Assembly (NCBI GenBank): GCA_020636075.1
Contig: JACJYO010000005.1
Coordinates: 62,001 to 126,000 of the forward strand
Origin: Lewinellaceae bacterium
GTDB taxonomy: Bacteria > Bacteroidota > Bacteroidia > Chitinophagales > Saprospiraceae
Length of the DNA stretch: 64,000 bases
Direction of reading: 5' to 3'
Shown here: positions 50,812 to 59,059 of the stretch, one piece after another
Position numbering within the stretch: position 1 is the stretch's first letter
How the letters are laid out: the number at the start of each line of letters is the position of its first letter
Notes under the pieces: generated by a model
Database searches by the model: none
Told to the model about the DNA's origin: nothing
The model's input: the letters and a program-made list of their open reading frames with translations, nothing else
Program-made: the position numbers and the translations under genes

Positions 50812-51192
50812 ATGACAGACAAGGCCTTTTTCACCCGACTCGCAGGTATCACGGCAGGCACAGCGGTTTTACTTATTCTCCTGTTAATGGTTTTGCCGGA
50901 GACCCGGGTTCATAAGCCATTTGCCGTGGCTTCGGTGTTGTTGTTTGTACTCGTCAGCATCGGTTTATTCTATGCCGGCCGCAGTACGGCAACCAGCACC
51001 AGCAAGGTGGCCTTTACCAATTTGGTATCTGCCTCGGTATTCGGGAAAATGGTACTGGCGGTTGCTGTGCTATTTATTTACCAGCAATCGGCGCAACCGG
51101 CCAACCAGTGGTTTGTCGGTATCTTTTTATTGGTGTACGTTGTGTATACCATATTCGAAGTTTGGTTTATGACCAAACTTGCTAAAACATAG
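50812..51192 (+). CDS. Small four-helix membrane protein
   Basis: The start was placed at ATG 50812 (MTDKAFFTRLAG), 126 residues; the longer frame overlaps the promoter. Four hydrophobic helices are visible: GITAGTAVLLILLLMVL, PFAVASVLLFVLVSIGLFYAG, VFGKMVLAVAVLFIYQQ and WFVGIFLLVYVVYTIFEVWFM. The size and the layout of helices resemble AtpI/ATP-synthase-associated small membrane proteins, but I see no decisive motif. It sits inside the glycan cluster without obvious functional link. Sequence downstream (51193-51426) holds only an inverted-repeat element. Confidence 0.65.
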   Translation: MTDKAFFTRLAGITAGTAVLLILLLMVLPETRVHKPFAVASVLLFVLVSIGLFYAGRSTATSTSKVAFTNLVSASVFGKMVLAVAVLFIYQQSAQPANQWFVGIFLLVYVVYTIFEVWFMTKLAKT

Positions 51193-51265
51193 TTTTTAAT
51201 AGAATTTTATAAGAAAAATACAATAGAAGCAATTGGGAAAAACGTGGCTTTTATACCACGCTACC

Positions 51266-51379
51266 GGACATTTTTATGTCGCACAGATTTTACACAGAAA
51301 ATCACACAGATTTCACGCAGAATTTTCTGTGTAAAATCTGTGCAAACTAATCTGTGTAAAATCTGCGAGAAAAATGTCC
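51266..51379. repeat. Nested inverted-repeat element
   Basis: Inner perfect 22-bp arms lie at 51281-51302 and 51322-51343 (arm beginning GCACAGATTTTACACAGAAA). Outer perfect 10-bp arms are GGACATTTTT (51266-51275) and AAAAATGTCC (51370-51379). CACAGATTT recurs several times. No gene lies inside. Confidence 0.8.
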
Positions 51380-51426
51380 AGTAGTATGCTTTTAAACACT
51401 AAAAAAACATCGCGGATTCACTTCTT

Positions 51427-51981
51427 ATGAAACGTCCGAAAAAAGGAGAATATGCCCCCTTTCACGAAACTTACCTGCGCTTGTTGCCCAAACGCCTGGC
51501 AGCCCTGACGATGCTCCGGCGCGGCTTTCGGGAGGCGCAACAGCTTTTGGGCGCCCTTCCGGAAGAAACCGGGAACTTTAGCCCGGCGCCAGGGAAATGG
51601 ACCATCAAACAAATCATTATGCACCTGATCGATTTTGAGCGGGTGTTTGCTTTTCGGATTTTATCCTTTATCCGCGCCGACCGGATTGCCTTGCCCGGCT
51701 TCAACCAGGATTTTTGGATGGAAGCCGTGGACGTTTCTGAGCGTAGCATCAAAGACCTGCTCAAAGAATGGAAGGTCGTACGCGACAATACCATACTCCT
51801 GTTGCAGCAGTGCACCGACGAACAATCGGCCTTTATCGGTACGGCCAGCGGTTGGAAGGTCACCCCGCGCGCCTTGTTTTTTATTATTATCGGCCATCAG
51901 ATTCATCACATGAATGTTTTGCAGGAGTCTTACCTCCAGCATACGACACCGCCAGACCATGATCAAGAAGTGGATGCTTAA
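51427..51981 (+). CDS. DinB-family metal-binding protein
   Basis: This is a 184-residue four-helix-bundle protein of the DinB/YfiT group. The expected histidines are present: IIMHLIDFERVFAFRI (first His), and IGHQIHHMNVLQE (last pair); NFSPAPGKWTIKQI is the usual loop before them. Family members bind Zn or Ni and some are thiol-dependent transferases; this one's reaction is unknown. There is no signal peptide. Its 3' end overlaps the methyltransferase start by 23 bp, so the two are translationally linked. Confidence 0.85.
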   Translation: MKRPKKGEYAPFHETYLRLLPKRLAALTMLRRGFREAQQLLGALPEETGNFSPAPGKWTIKQIIMHLIDFERVFAFRILSFIRADRIALPGFNQDFWMEAVDVSERSIKDLLKEWKVVRDNTILLLQQCTDEQSAFIGTASGWKVTPRALFFIIIGHQIHHMNVLQESYLQHTTPPDHDQEVDA

Positions 51982-52888
51982 AGCCATTGTCCAGAAGACC
52001 ATTTCCTTTCTGCCATATAGCCAGCACCTCAATTATTTTTTTCAAAAACATGTCACCCGGGGTGTTTTTCTGAGCGAAACATACCTGGAGGACCGCCTCG
52101 AGCACGCCCGAAACCACATCGGCGCCTGGGAACGGCATTCTGATGGTGCACCGCTCCGCCAAACACTTGAATTGGGCGCAGGCTGGTATCCGGTAGTACC
52201 GGTCGCGCTGTTCCTGTATGGCGCCGAACATATCCGGACGGTGGATATCACCTTGCTTACTAATACCCGACATCTGCAAACGACCATAGGAAAAATGCTG
52301 GATTGCGCCGATCAGGGTAAACTCGGTCAATTTATCCAATTCAAACCTGAGCGCCTCGAACAATTGCGTAAGCTGGCAGAACGCTGCAGTACAATGTCCT
52401 TCGAAGCCATTGCCGAAGCCTTGCATATCGAGTACCTGGTGCAAGATGCCCGCCAGTTGCCGGTCGAAACCGGAGCAATCGATCTGGTACATTCGAACAA
52501 CACCTTCGAGCATATCTACCCGGAAATCCTGTCGGGTATTTTACAAGAATTTGCCCGGATAGTCCGGCCGGGTGGCGTGCAATCGCATTTTATCGATCTG
52601 TCGGATCATTTTGCCCATTTTGATCACAGCATAAGCATCTACAATTTCCTGTGTTTCTCTCCCGCAGCCTGGCGTTGGATCGATAATAGTGTGCAACCGC
52701 TCAACCGCCTGCGCATCCCCGATTACCGGGAATTATATCGGATAGCAGGTATTCCGATCAGCGAGGAGCAGCTCCGGCCCGGCGATGTGGATGCTTTGCA
52801 AAGTGTGTCTGTTCATGCTGTTTTCCAAAAATTCACGGAAGCGGAAAATGCCGTGAGCCACGGGTATTTTTTCTCCAAAACATCCTGA
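51959..52888 (+). CDS. SAM-dependent class I methyltransferase
   Basis: The start was placed at ATG 51959 (MIKKWMLKAIVQKTISFLPY), 309 residues. The SAM-binding motif I is TLELGAGWYPVVPVALFLYG, with acidic motif II IRTVDIT, then VQDARQLPVETGAIDLVHSNNTFEHIYPEIL (motifs III-IV) and FARIVRPGGV. It resembles methyltransferases of polysaccharide loci (Methyltransf_11 type). The likely role is O- or N-methylation of a glycan or glycolipid, inferred from the neighbourhood. It overlaps the DinB gene by 23 bp and is 54 bp before the SDR gene. Confidence 0.87.
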   Translation: MIKKWMLKAIVQKTISFLPYSQHLNYFFQKHVTRGVFLSETYLEDRLEHARNHIGAWERHSDGAPLRQTLELGAGWYPVVPVALFLYGAEHIRTVDITLLTNTRHLQTTIGKMLDCADQGKLGQFIQFKPERLEQLRKLAERCSTMSFEAIAEALHIEYLVQDARQLPVETGAIDLVHSNNTFEHIYPEILSGILQEFARIVRPGGVQSHFIDLSDHFAHFDHSISIYNFLCFSPAAWRWIDNSVQPLNRLRIPDYRELYRIAGIPISEEQLRPGDVDALQSVSVHAVFQKFTEAENAVSHGYFFSKTS

Positions 52889-52942
52889 GCGGGTTTCAAA
52901 AACTTAAAACTGGCTAAACATTAAACGGCAGAACTTTGGCCA

Positions 52943-53785
52943 ATGCCAGAAAAAATACCACTGCCAGTACCCACCCTTCCTGATCTTTTTTCTTTGAACG
53001 GCAAAATTGCCATCGTTACCGGCGCTACGGGCCTGATCGGCCGGTACCATTGTGCCGCGCTCGCTGAAGCCGGTGCGCAGATAGTAGCCGCTGACCTGGA
53101 TATTACCTCCTGCGAACAGTTAATTGCCGGATTGCCAGGAGCCAATCACCTGGCTCTCGCCGTTGACATCACAGACCCGGTTTCACTTACCCATGCCCGG
53201 GCCCAAATTCTCCAAAAATTTGGCCGGGTCGATATTTTGGTCAACAATGCGGCGGTGAACGACATGTTTGAAAACCCGGCGCTGGCTGCTGAACAATCGC
53301 GTTTTGAGCACTACCCCTTGGGCATGTGGCTAAAATCCGTAGAGGTCAACCTGACCGGCGTATTCCTGGCCTGCCAGATCCTGGGAACGCCTATGGCCGA
53401 ACGCGGCAGCGGTAGTATTATAAATATTGCCTCCACCTATGGTATGGTTGGGCCCGACCAGCGGTTGTACCAAAAACCGGACGGCGAGCAGGCATTTTAC
53501 AAATCGCCGGCATATCCTGCCACCAAGGGTGCCGTGCTCAATTTTACCCGTTACCTGGCCGCCTATTGGGGAAATGCCGGTGTACGCGTGAATAGCCTTT
53601 CGCCTGGTGGCGTGGCAAACGGACAGGAGGACTGGTTTGTTGAAAACTACGCTCAACGCACCGCACTGGGCCGCATGGCCAACCCATGGGATTACAAAGG
53701 CGCCCTGGTATTTCTGGCCAGCGAGGCTTCTGCCTACATGACCGGCGCCAACCTGGTTGTTGACGGTGGCTGGACAGCCATCTGA
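52943..53785 (+). CDS. SDR-family oxidoreductase
   Basis: This is a 280-residue classical SDR: GATGLIGRYHCAALAEAG as cofactor loop, D at the end of strand 2 (VAADLD, suggesting NAD preference), VNNAAVND, SIINIASTYG, and an active-site Tyr-x3-Lys in YPATKGAVLNFTRYLA. The C-terminal VVDGGWTAI is standard. Similar SDRs occur in nonulosonic-acid loci (PtmA-type), where they act on sugar precursors. Here it precedes the KdsC/NeuB/NeuA-like genes, so a role in making the activated sugar is plausible but inferred. Confidence 0.9.
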   Translation: MPEKIPLPVPTLPDLFSLNGKIAIVTGATGLIGRYHCAALAEAGAQIVAADLDITSCEQLIAGLPGANHLALAVDITDPVSLTHARAQILQKFGRVDILVNNAAVNDMFENPALAAEQSRFEHYPLGMWLKSVEVNLTGVFLACQILGTPMAERGSGSIINIASTYGMVGPDQRLYQKPDGEQAFYKSPAYPATKGAVLNFTRYLAAYWGNAGVRVNSLSPGGVANGQEDWFVENYAQRTALGRMANPWDYKGALVFLASEASAYMTGANLVVDGGWTAI

Positions 53786-53941
53786 CAAGCTCCATTCTTA
53801 ATTTTAACGTAACACAGGTTTAACGGCAGGGATACAATCGACTGCCATTTTTGCTCAAATTTTTCACGGTACAATCTTGGCTTGAATGCTCCGTAATTCA
53901 GGTTTTAAATACTTGTGCATCAGACACAAGCAGGTTTTTCT

Positions 53942-54523
53942 ATGCATAAAAATGTGAAAACAGAAGCCAACACATCCGACATACAAATCCGCAAAAAAGC
54001 AGCTCGTATCCGGCTGGTGCTTACCGACTGCGACGGGGTGCTTACCGATGCGGGTGTGTACTATTCGGGTGATGGCGAAGCGCTCAAACGGTTTTCAATG
54101 CGCGATGGGATGGGCGTCGAACGGCTGCGTGAACTGGCCGGTGTTGAAGTCGGTATTGTGACCGGTGAGAGCTCACCGATCGTGGCAGCCAGAGCCGCTA
54201 AGCTGAAAATTACCCGTTTGCATGCCGGGGTAAAAGACAAGGCCAGATTGCTTGATGTCATCCTGGCAGAAACCGGTATGCAAGCCGATGAAATAGCCTT
54301 TATCGGCGATGATTTGAACGATGCCGAAATTCTAAAACGGGTTGGTCTGAGTGCCTGCCCGTCGGATGCAATGCCACAGATCATCTCCATTGCAACATAC
54401 CAGTGCCAGAAGCCCGGAGGCCATGGCGCCTTTCGGGAGTTTGCTGAATTAATTGTTGCGGCAAAAACAGAATCCAGCCTCAAAAAACCAACTATTCCTG
54501 TCGTTCACCTTTCAACTCAATAG
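53942..54523 (+). CDS. KdsC-like HAD phosphatase
   Basis: The start was placed at ATG 53942 (MHKNVKTEANTSD), 193 residues; an earlier GTG is possible. It is a HAD subclass C0 protein: LVLTDCDGVLTDAGVYY with nucleophile D29 and acid D31, IVTGE, the conserved lysine in AGVKDK, and FIGDDLNDAEIL. No cap domain is present, as in KdsC, whose family acts as tetramers on 8- or 9-phosphosugar acids. It is 5 bp before the NeuB-like gene. That pairing parallels the Bacteroides KDN-9-phosphate synthase/phosphatase arrangement, so it may dephosphorylate the product of its neighbour (inference). Confidence 0.9.
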   Translation: MHKNVKTEANTSDIQIRKKAARIRLVLTDCDGVLTDAGVYYSGDGEALKRFSMRDGMGVERLRELAGVEVGIVTGESSPIVAARAAKLKITRLHAGVKDKARLLDVILAETGMQADEIAFIGDDLNDAEILKRVGLSACPSDAMPQIISIATYQCQKPGGHGAFREFAELIVAAKTESSLKKPTIPVVHLSTQ

Positions 54524-54528
54524 CACGA

Positions 54529-55413
54529 ATGATCCAGCTGAACACCGGCAAAACAATTGGACCGGGCGCCCCTACGTACATCATTGCCGAGATCGGCATC
54601 AATCACAACGGCTCTCTGGAAATTGCTAAAAAGCTGATTGACGAAGCGGTAGTTGCGGGTTGCTCTGCCGTGAAATTTCAAAAACGAACACCCGAGTACT
54701 GTGTTCCGTACGACCAGCGCAACATCGAACGCGATACTCCCTGGGGTCGGATGACCTATATGGATTACCGCTACCGGGTTGAATTTGAATTGGACGAATA
54801 CCGGGAAATCGATCGCTATTGTCGGGAAAAAGGGATCGACTGGTTGGCATCCTGTTGGGATGAACCCGCCGTGGACTTTATCGAGCAATTCGCCCCGCCA
54901 TTTTACAAAGCGGCGTCTGCGTCGCTTACCGATATTCCGTTGCTAAAAAAAATGCAGGCCACTGGCCGGCCGCTGATGCTTTCCACCGGCATGTCGACTC
55001 AGGCTGAAATCGAAGCAGCCATAAACTTTTTGGGAACCGAAAATTTGCTCGTCGCCCATTCTACCTCGGCTTACCCATGCTCACTAACCGAGCTGAACCT
55101 GCACATGATCAACACCCTGCGCAACCGCTTCCCCGGTATTCCCATTGGCTATTCGGGGCACGAAACGGGCTTGGCCACAACGGTGGCTGCCGTTGCGTTG
55201 GGCGCCTGTTTTGTGGAGCGGCATTTTACACTCGACCGCGCCATGTGGGGCAGTGACCAGGCAGCCTCGGTGGAGCCAACCGGCATGAGTCGCCTGGTAA
55301 AAGACATACAAGCAGTAGAACTCGCATTGGGCGACGGAGTAAAAAAAGTGTACGACAGTGAACTTGGTGCACGCAAAAAATTGCGCCGGGTGTCGCAACT
55401 CGAACCAGCCTGA
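54529..55413 (+). CDS. NeuB-family sialic-acid-type synthase lacking the SAF domain
   Basis: This is a 294-residue TIM barrel: TYIIAEIGINHNGSLEIAKKLIDEA, AVKFQKRTPE, WLASCWDEPAVDFIEQF, YKAASASLTDIPLLKKM, LSTGMST, HSTSAYPC, IPIGYSGHETG, ERHFTLDRAMWGSDQAASVEP. These are the signature blocks of N-acetylneuraminate/legionaminate/pseudaminate synthases, which condense phosphoenolpyruvate with a hexose derivative. Typical NeuB proteins are about 340-350 residues with a C-terminal SAF (antifreeze-like) domain; this one stops after the barrel. The SAF domain normally caps the partner's active site, so the protein may use a different substrate or oligomer. It lies 5 bp after the phosphatase gene and 7 bp before the GT-B gene. 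Confidence 0.9.
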   Translation: MIQLNTGKTIGPGAPTYIIAEIGINHNGSLEIAKKLIDEAVVAGCSAVKFQKRTPEYCVPYDQRNIERDTPWGRMTYMDYRYRVEFELDEYREIDRYCREKGIDWLASCWDEPAVDFIEQFAPPFYKAASASLTDIPLLKKMQATGRPLMLSTGMSTQAEIEAAINFLGTENLLVAHSTSAYPCSLTELNLHMINTLRNRFPGIPIGYSGHETGLATTVAAVALGACFVERHFTLDRAMWGSDQAASVEPTGMSRLVKDIQAVELALGDGVKKVYDSELGARKKLRRVSQLEPA

Positions 55414-55420
55414 TCGGCTT

Positions 55421-56371
55421 ATGCGAAAAAAAATTCTGTTCATCGGTGGTTCACTGAACCAAACCAAAATGATGTATCAGGTGGCAGCCCACCTGCAGGA
55501 TTACGACTGCTGGTTTACGCCATACTACGGCGACGGGCTTGTCCAAACGGCAGCTGAAAATGGACTGCTGGATTTTACTATTCTTGGCGGGAGCCATATG
55601 CAGGCCACAAAAATCTTTTTTGAAACCCGCCAAGTGCAAGTTGATTACAAAGGCGAACGCAACCGCTACGATCTGGTAGTTACCTGTTCGGACCTGATCG
55701 TTCCGCGGAACATTCGCCATTTGCCCATCGTACTCGTTCAGGAAGGCATGGTGACCCCGGAAAATATCGTGTACCATATCGTGCGGAGCCTGGGCCTACC
55801 GCGCTATCTGGGAAATACATCGATGACTGGTTTGTCGCATGCCTATGTGCGATTTTGTGTGGCGTCTGAAGGTTTCAAAACGCTTTTTGTCCGCAAAGGC
55901 ATTGCAGCTCAAAAAATTGAAGTCACCGGCATCCCCAATTTTGATAACCTGGGTGAATATGCTGCCAACGATTTCCCGCACCGCGATTTTGTGTTAGGCG
56001 CCACCTCCTGCCTGCGCGAAAGCGGGCAGTTCGAAAACCGCCGGGCATTTATCGAAAAAGTACTGGATGTGGCGGCCGGGCGACCTGTTATTTTCAAGCT
56101 ACATCCAAATGAAAACCACCGCCGGGCTACACAGGAAATCGCCCGGTTCGCATCCGGAAGTATCGTGCTGGATAGTGGCAACATCAACCCCATGATCGCG
56201 AACTGCTCGGCGATGGTCACCAAGTTTTCCTCCGTGTTGCTGGTAGCCCTGGGCATGGGCAAACAAGTGTATTCCGATATCGAACCGGCAATTGCCGAAA
56301 CCCTGCGGCCCCTCCAGAACGGCGGGACATCCGCGCACAGGATTGCCGGCATTTGCCGCGAATATGTATAA
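55421..56371 (+). CDS. GT-B-like glycan biosynthesis protein
   Basis: The start was placed at ATG 55421 (MRKKILFIGGSLNQTKMMYQVAAHL), 316 residues; the earlier frame overlaps the NeuB-like gene. Features are an N-terminal Rossmann half (ILFIGGSLNQ, DLVVTCSDLI, PIVLVQEGM), a linker with ASEGFKTLFVRKG and VTGIPNFDNL, and a C-terminal half with PVIFKLHPNENHRRATQEI and NCSAMVTKFSSVLLVALGMGKQVYSD. The last block is typical of CDP-glycerol/UDP-sugar GT-B-fold enzymes and capsule transferases. It is probably the transferase using the CMP-activated sugar made by the neighbours, but neither donor nor acceptor can be read from the sequence. Confidence 0.7.
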   Translation: MRKKILFIGGSLNQTKMMYQVAAHLQDYDCWFTPYYGDGLVQTAAENGLLDFTILGGSHMQATKIFFETRQVQVDYKGERNRYDLVVTCSDLIVPRNIRHLPIVLVQEGMVTPENIVYHIVRSLGLPRYLGNTSMTGLSHAYVRFCVASEGFKTLFVRKGIAAQKIEVTGIPNFDNLGEYAANDFPHRDFVLGATSCLRESGQFENRRAFIEKVLDVAAGRPVIFKLHPNENHRRATQEIARFASGSIVLDSGNINPMIANCSAMVTKFSSVLLVALGMGKQVYSDIEPAIAETLRPLQNGGTSAHRIAGICREYV

Positions 56372-56430
56372 ACCCAATTCGGCCGCCGCATTCAAGAACT
56401 CAACACAAACCATCAACTACAACAGATTCT

Positions 56431-57420
56431 ATGAAAATACTGATCATCGGCCTGGGCTCTATCGGCCGCCGACATATGAAAAACCTGGCGGCCCTGGGTG
56501 TTCGCCAACTGGCAGCCGTTACGCAAAGCCGTGGAGGTCTTTTTTCAGATAGCTTACCTCCATTTTTATCTTTCGAAAGGCTGGAAACCGCATTGGAATG
56601 GGCGCCCGATGCCGTTTTTATTTGCAACCCCAGCGCAATGCATCTTGAAACGGCCCTGACAGCTGCTAAAGCCGGTTGCCATTTGTTTTTGGAAAAACCG
56701 GTGTCGCACAACCTGGAGGGCATTTACGAACTGGAACAATTGGTCGAACAGCAAAGCCTGCTGGTACAAGTTGGTTTCCAGTTCCGCTTTCACGGTGTTT
56801 TCCAACAAATTAAAGCAGCGCTTGATCGTGGTCAACTGGGGAAGATCCTGGCAGCCCATGCACATTGGGGAGAATATCTGCCCGACTGGCATCCCTGGGA
56901 AGATTACCGCCAAAGTTATAGCGCGCGGGAAGCGCTCGGCGGCGGTGTTTTGCGCACCCTTTGCCACCCGTTCGATTACCTGCGGTGGTTTCTTGGCGAT
57001 GTAGCGACGGTACATGCCATCGGAGGGCATCTGTCGGATTTGGAAACCGATACAGAGGATGCCGCCCTGGTTTCCCTGAAATTTGCGCAAGGCGCCATCG
57101 GCTCGGTTTACCTCGATTATGTATCGCGCCCGGCGCAACACCACCTTCAGATTATCGGTGAAAAAGGCCGCATCGAGTGGGACAACGCCTCCGGAGAAGC
57201 AAAAATGTACAGCAGGGGTGGTGCCGCCGTGGAAGCCATCTCGCCGGGAATTTTTTTCGAGCGCAATGAAATGTTCCGCGCCGAGGTTGCCGCTTTTCTT
57301 GATGCTGTAAAACAAGGCCGGGAAACGACCGCCTGCACCTTGCAGGATGGTATTCGCGCACTGGAAATTGCGTTGCAGGCAAAAATGATTTTGGAAAAAA
57401 CAGCTCTGGAGGTGGCCTGA
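56431..57420 (+). CDS. Gfo/Idh/MocA-family oxidoreductase
   Basis: The start was placed at ATG 56431 (MKILIIGLGSIGRRHMKNLAALG), 329 residues. It has the Rossmann motif GLGSIG, ICNPSAMHLETALTAAKAGCHLFLEKPVSHN with the EKP catalytic lysine, and QVGFQFRFHGVFQQI. The C-terminal barrel carries GVLRTLCHPFDYLRWFLGDV, with the catalytic-type His after LCHPFD. PtmF-like enzymes of this family occur in legionaminic-acid loci. Here it precedes the NeuA-like gene by one base, supporting a shared pathway. It probably oxidises or reduces a sugar or nucleotide sugar with NAD(P). Confidence 0.92.
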   Translation: MKILIIGLGSIGRRHMKNLAALGVRQLAAVTQSRGGLFSDSLPPFLSFERLETALEWAPDAVFICNPSAMHLETALTAAKAGCHLFLEKPVSHNLEGIYELEQLVEQQSLLVQVGFQFRFHGVFQQIKAALDRGQLGKILAAHAHWGEYLPDWHPWEDYRQSYSAREALGGGVLRTLCHPFDYLRWFLGDVATVHAIGGHLSDLETDTEDAALVSLKFAQGAIGSVYLDYVSRPAQHHLQIIGEKGRIEWDNASGEAKMYSRGGAAVEAISPGIFFERNEMFRAEVAAFLDAVKQGRETTACTLQDGIRALEIALQAKMILEKTALEVA

Positions 57421-57421
57421 G

Positions 57422-58192
57422 ATGAAGCAACAGGGGAAACCGAAAATTGTGGCTATCATTCCTGCACGTGGCGGGTCAAAAAGCATCCCGTTGAAAAACA
57501 TACGGCCATTAGGGGGCTTTCCGTTGATTGCCTACAGCATTGCCGCCGGCTTGGCATCGGACTACGTCGACCGGGTACTGGTCAGCACCGACAGTCCTGA
57601 AATAAGCGCCTTGGCCAAAACTTTTGGCGCCGAATGTCCCTTCCTTCGCCCGGCTGAACTGGCTGGGGATACTGCGACTGATTTCCCCGTTTTTGAACAC
57701 GCACTGCATTGGCTGGAAACGGAAGAAGGCTATCGGCCGGATCTGCTGGTTCAATTGCGTCCTACTTCCCCGTTTCGCCCTACCGGGCTGGTCGATGCGG
57801 CCATCGAAGCTATGCTGAGGTGTCCGGAGGCAGATAGTTTACGGGGAGTTACCGTTTCGGGGCAAAATCCGTACAAAATGTGGCGGGTTCAAGACGGTTT
57901 TATGCAACCGCTTCTGGACACGCCGTATGCCGAACCCTACAACATGCCCAGGCAAGCCTTACCCGAAACGTACTGGCAAACCGGCCAGATCGAGGTAATC
58001 CGTCGTGCAACGATTTTGGAACAAAAAAGCCTGACCGGGAAAATGATTCTTTCGCATGTTTTGCCACCGGAGTATGCCATTGACCTGGACAATCTGTACC
58101 AATGGGAATTTGCAGAGCACGTCCTTAAGACCTTGAACCTGGACTTGGTTTTACCTGAAAAAAAATCCTGCCATGCATGCAAGCACAGTTGA
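57422..58192 (+). CDS. NeuA-family CMP-sugar synthetase
   Basis: This is a 256-residue cytidylyltransferase: IVAIIPARGGSKSIPLKNIRPLGG (CTP-binding signature), LVSTDSPEISALAKTFGAE, PAELAGDTATDFPVFEHAL, LVQLRPTSPFR, YNMPRQALPETYWQTGQIEVIRR and AIDLDNLYQWEFAEHVL. These match acylneuraminate cytidylyltransferases, including PtmB/LegF and KDN forms. It should activate a nonulosonic acid as the CMP-sugar in the cytoplasm. Its end overlaps the following PhyH-type gene by 20 bp. The exact sugar cannot be deduced. Confidence 0.93.
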   Translation: MKQQGKPKIVAIIPARGGSKSIPLKNIRPLGGFPLIAYSIAAGLASDYVDRVLVSTDSPEISALAKTFGAECPFLRPAELAGDTATDFPVFEHALHWLETEEGYRPDLLVQLRPTSPFRPTGLVDAAIEAMLRCPEADSLRGVTVSGQNPYKMWRVQDGFMQPLLDTPYAEPYNMPRQALPETYWQTGQIEVIRRATILEQKSLTGKMILSHVLPPEYAIDLDNLYQWEFAEHVLKTLNLDLVLPEKKSCHACKHS

Positions 58193-59027
58193 CAAAAATC
58201 AATTCCTAACCAACGGTTTTATCGTATTGCGCAACCTGCTCGATGCCGATGAGGTGATCCGTTACAAGCATTCCCTGGAAATGCTGGCGGCCGGTCGTAG
58301 TCAAAAATGGACCATTCCGGATGGCGTATGCCAGTATCCGGAATTTTGGGATGTGCTGTTTAATGAAAAAATTCTGACGGCTGTAAAAAGTCTGCTGGGG
58401 CAGGATATAAAATTTTTGCAGCACAATGACTTGCACGTTGGTTTTTCCTCTTTCCATTGGCACCGCGACAGCGTGTGCCGTCATTACGGGAAAGGGCCGG
58501 ACTGGGATGAATCCACAGACCCTTACCAACTGGTGCGTGTAGGCATTTACTTGCAGGAAAGCACCGGTGGCTTCCGGCTCGGCCTGGTTCCCGGCTCTCA
58601 CAATCCCGCCCAACAATTGAATGCTTCCGAACGCTCCAACCTTAACCGGGGAAGCAGTATGCTGGCAAAAGCAAAAACCATCCTTGGGGCAAAAGACCCC
58701 CTCGAAACCCAGGCTGAATGGGTACTGACCAATCCGGGTGATTGCATCATATTTGATCCGCGCACGATCCACACGGGTAGCAATTTTCAGGGTACCAAGT
58801 ACTCGCTTTTTACAGCCTATGGCATCGAAAACCGTCATTTTAACAACCATTACAATTACTACCGCTACCTTCGCGCCGATTTGGGCTATCAGGCGTTACA
58901 CCCTGCGTTGGTGGAGCGCTTGCAAGCAAAACAACTGTATGCTGGCGAATCAAATTCCGTCCGGCAGATTGATGGCGCCTGGTTGCCGTCAAAAACATTT
59001 GTTGCAGTTGCCCGGCATTTTAAATAA
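58173..59027 (+). CDS. Phytanoyl-CoA-dioxygenase (PhyH)-family oxygenase
   Basis: This is a 284-residue Fe(II)/2-oxoglutarate-type oxygenase. The metal triad is visible as FHWHRDS (His-x-Asp) and the distal RTIHTGS; LVRVGIYLQESTGGFRLGLVPGSHN is the typical central strand, and NPGDCIIFDPR precedes the distal His. TNGFIVLRNLLDADEVIRY is the usual N-terminal block. Overlap with the NeuA-like gene suggests it hydroxylates the sugar or a lipid in the same glycan pathway. Substrate unknown. Confidence 0.88.
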   Translation: MHASTVDKNQFLTNGFIVLRNLLDADEVIRYKHSLEMLAAGRSQKWTIPDGVCQYPEFWDVLFNEKILTAVKSLLGQDIKFLQHNDLHVGFSSFHWHRDSVCRHYGKGPDWDESTDPYQLVRVGIYLQESTGGFRLGLVPGSHNPAQQLNASERSNLNRGSSMLAKAKTILGAKDPLETQAEWVLTNPGDCIIFDPRTIHTGSNFQGTKYSLFTAYGIENRHFNNHYNYYRYLRADLGYQALHPALVERLQAKQLYAGESNSVRQIDGAWLPSKTFVAVARHFK

Positions 59028-59059
59028 TACGTTTGGTTAAATGCTGCGCATGAGCGCTT

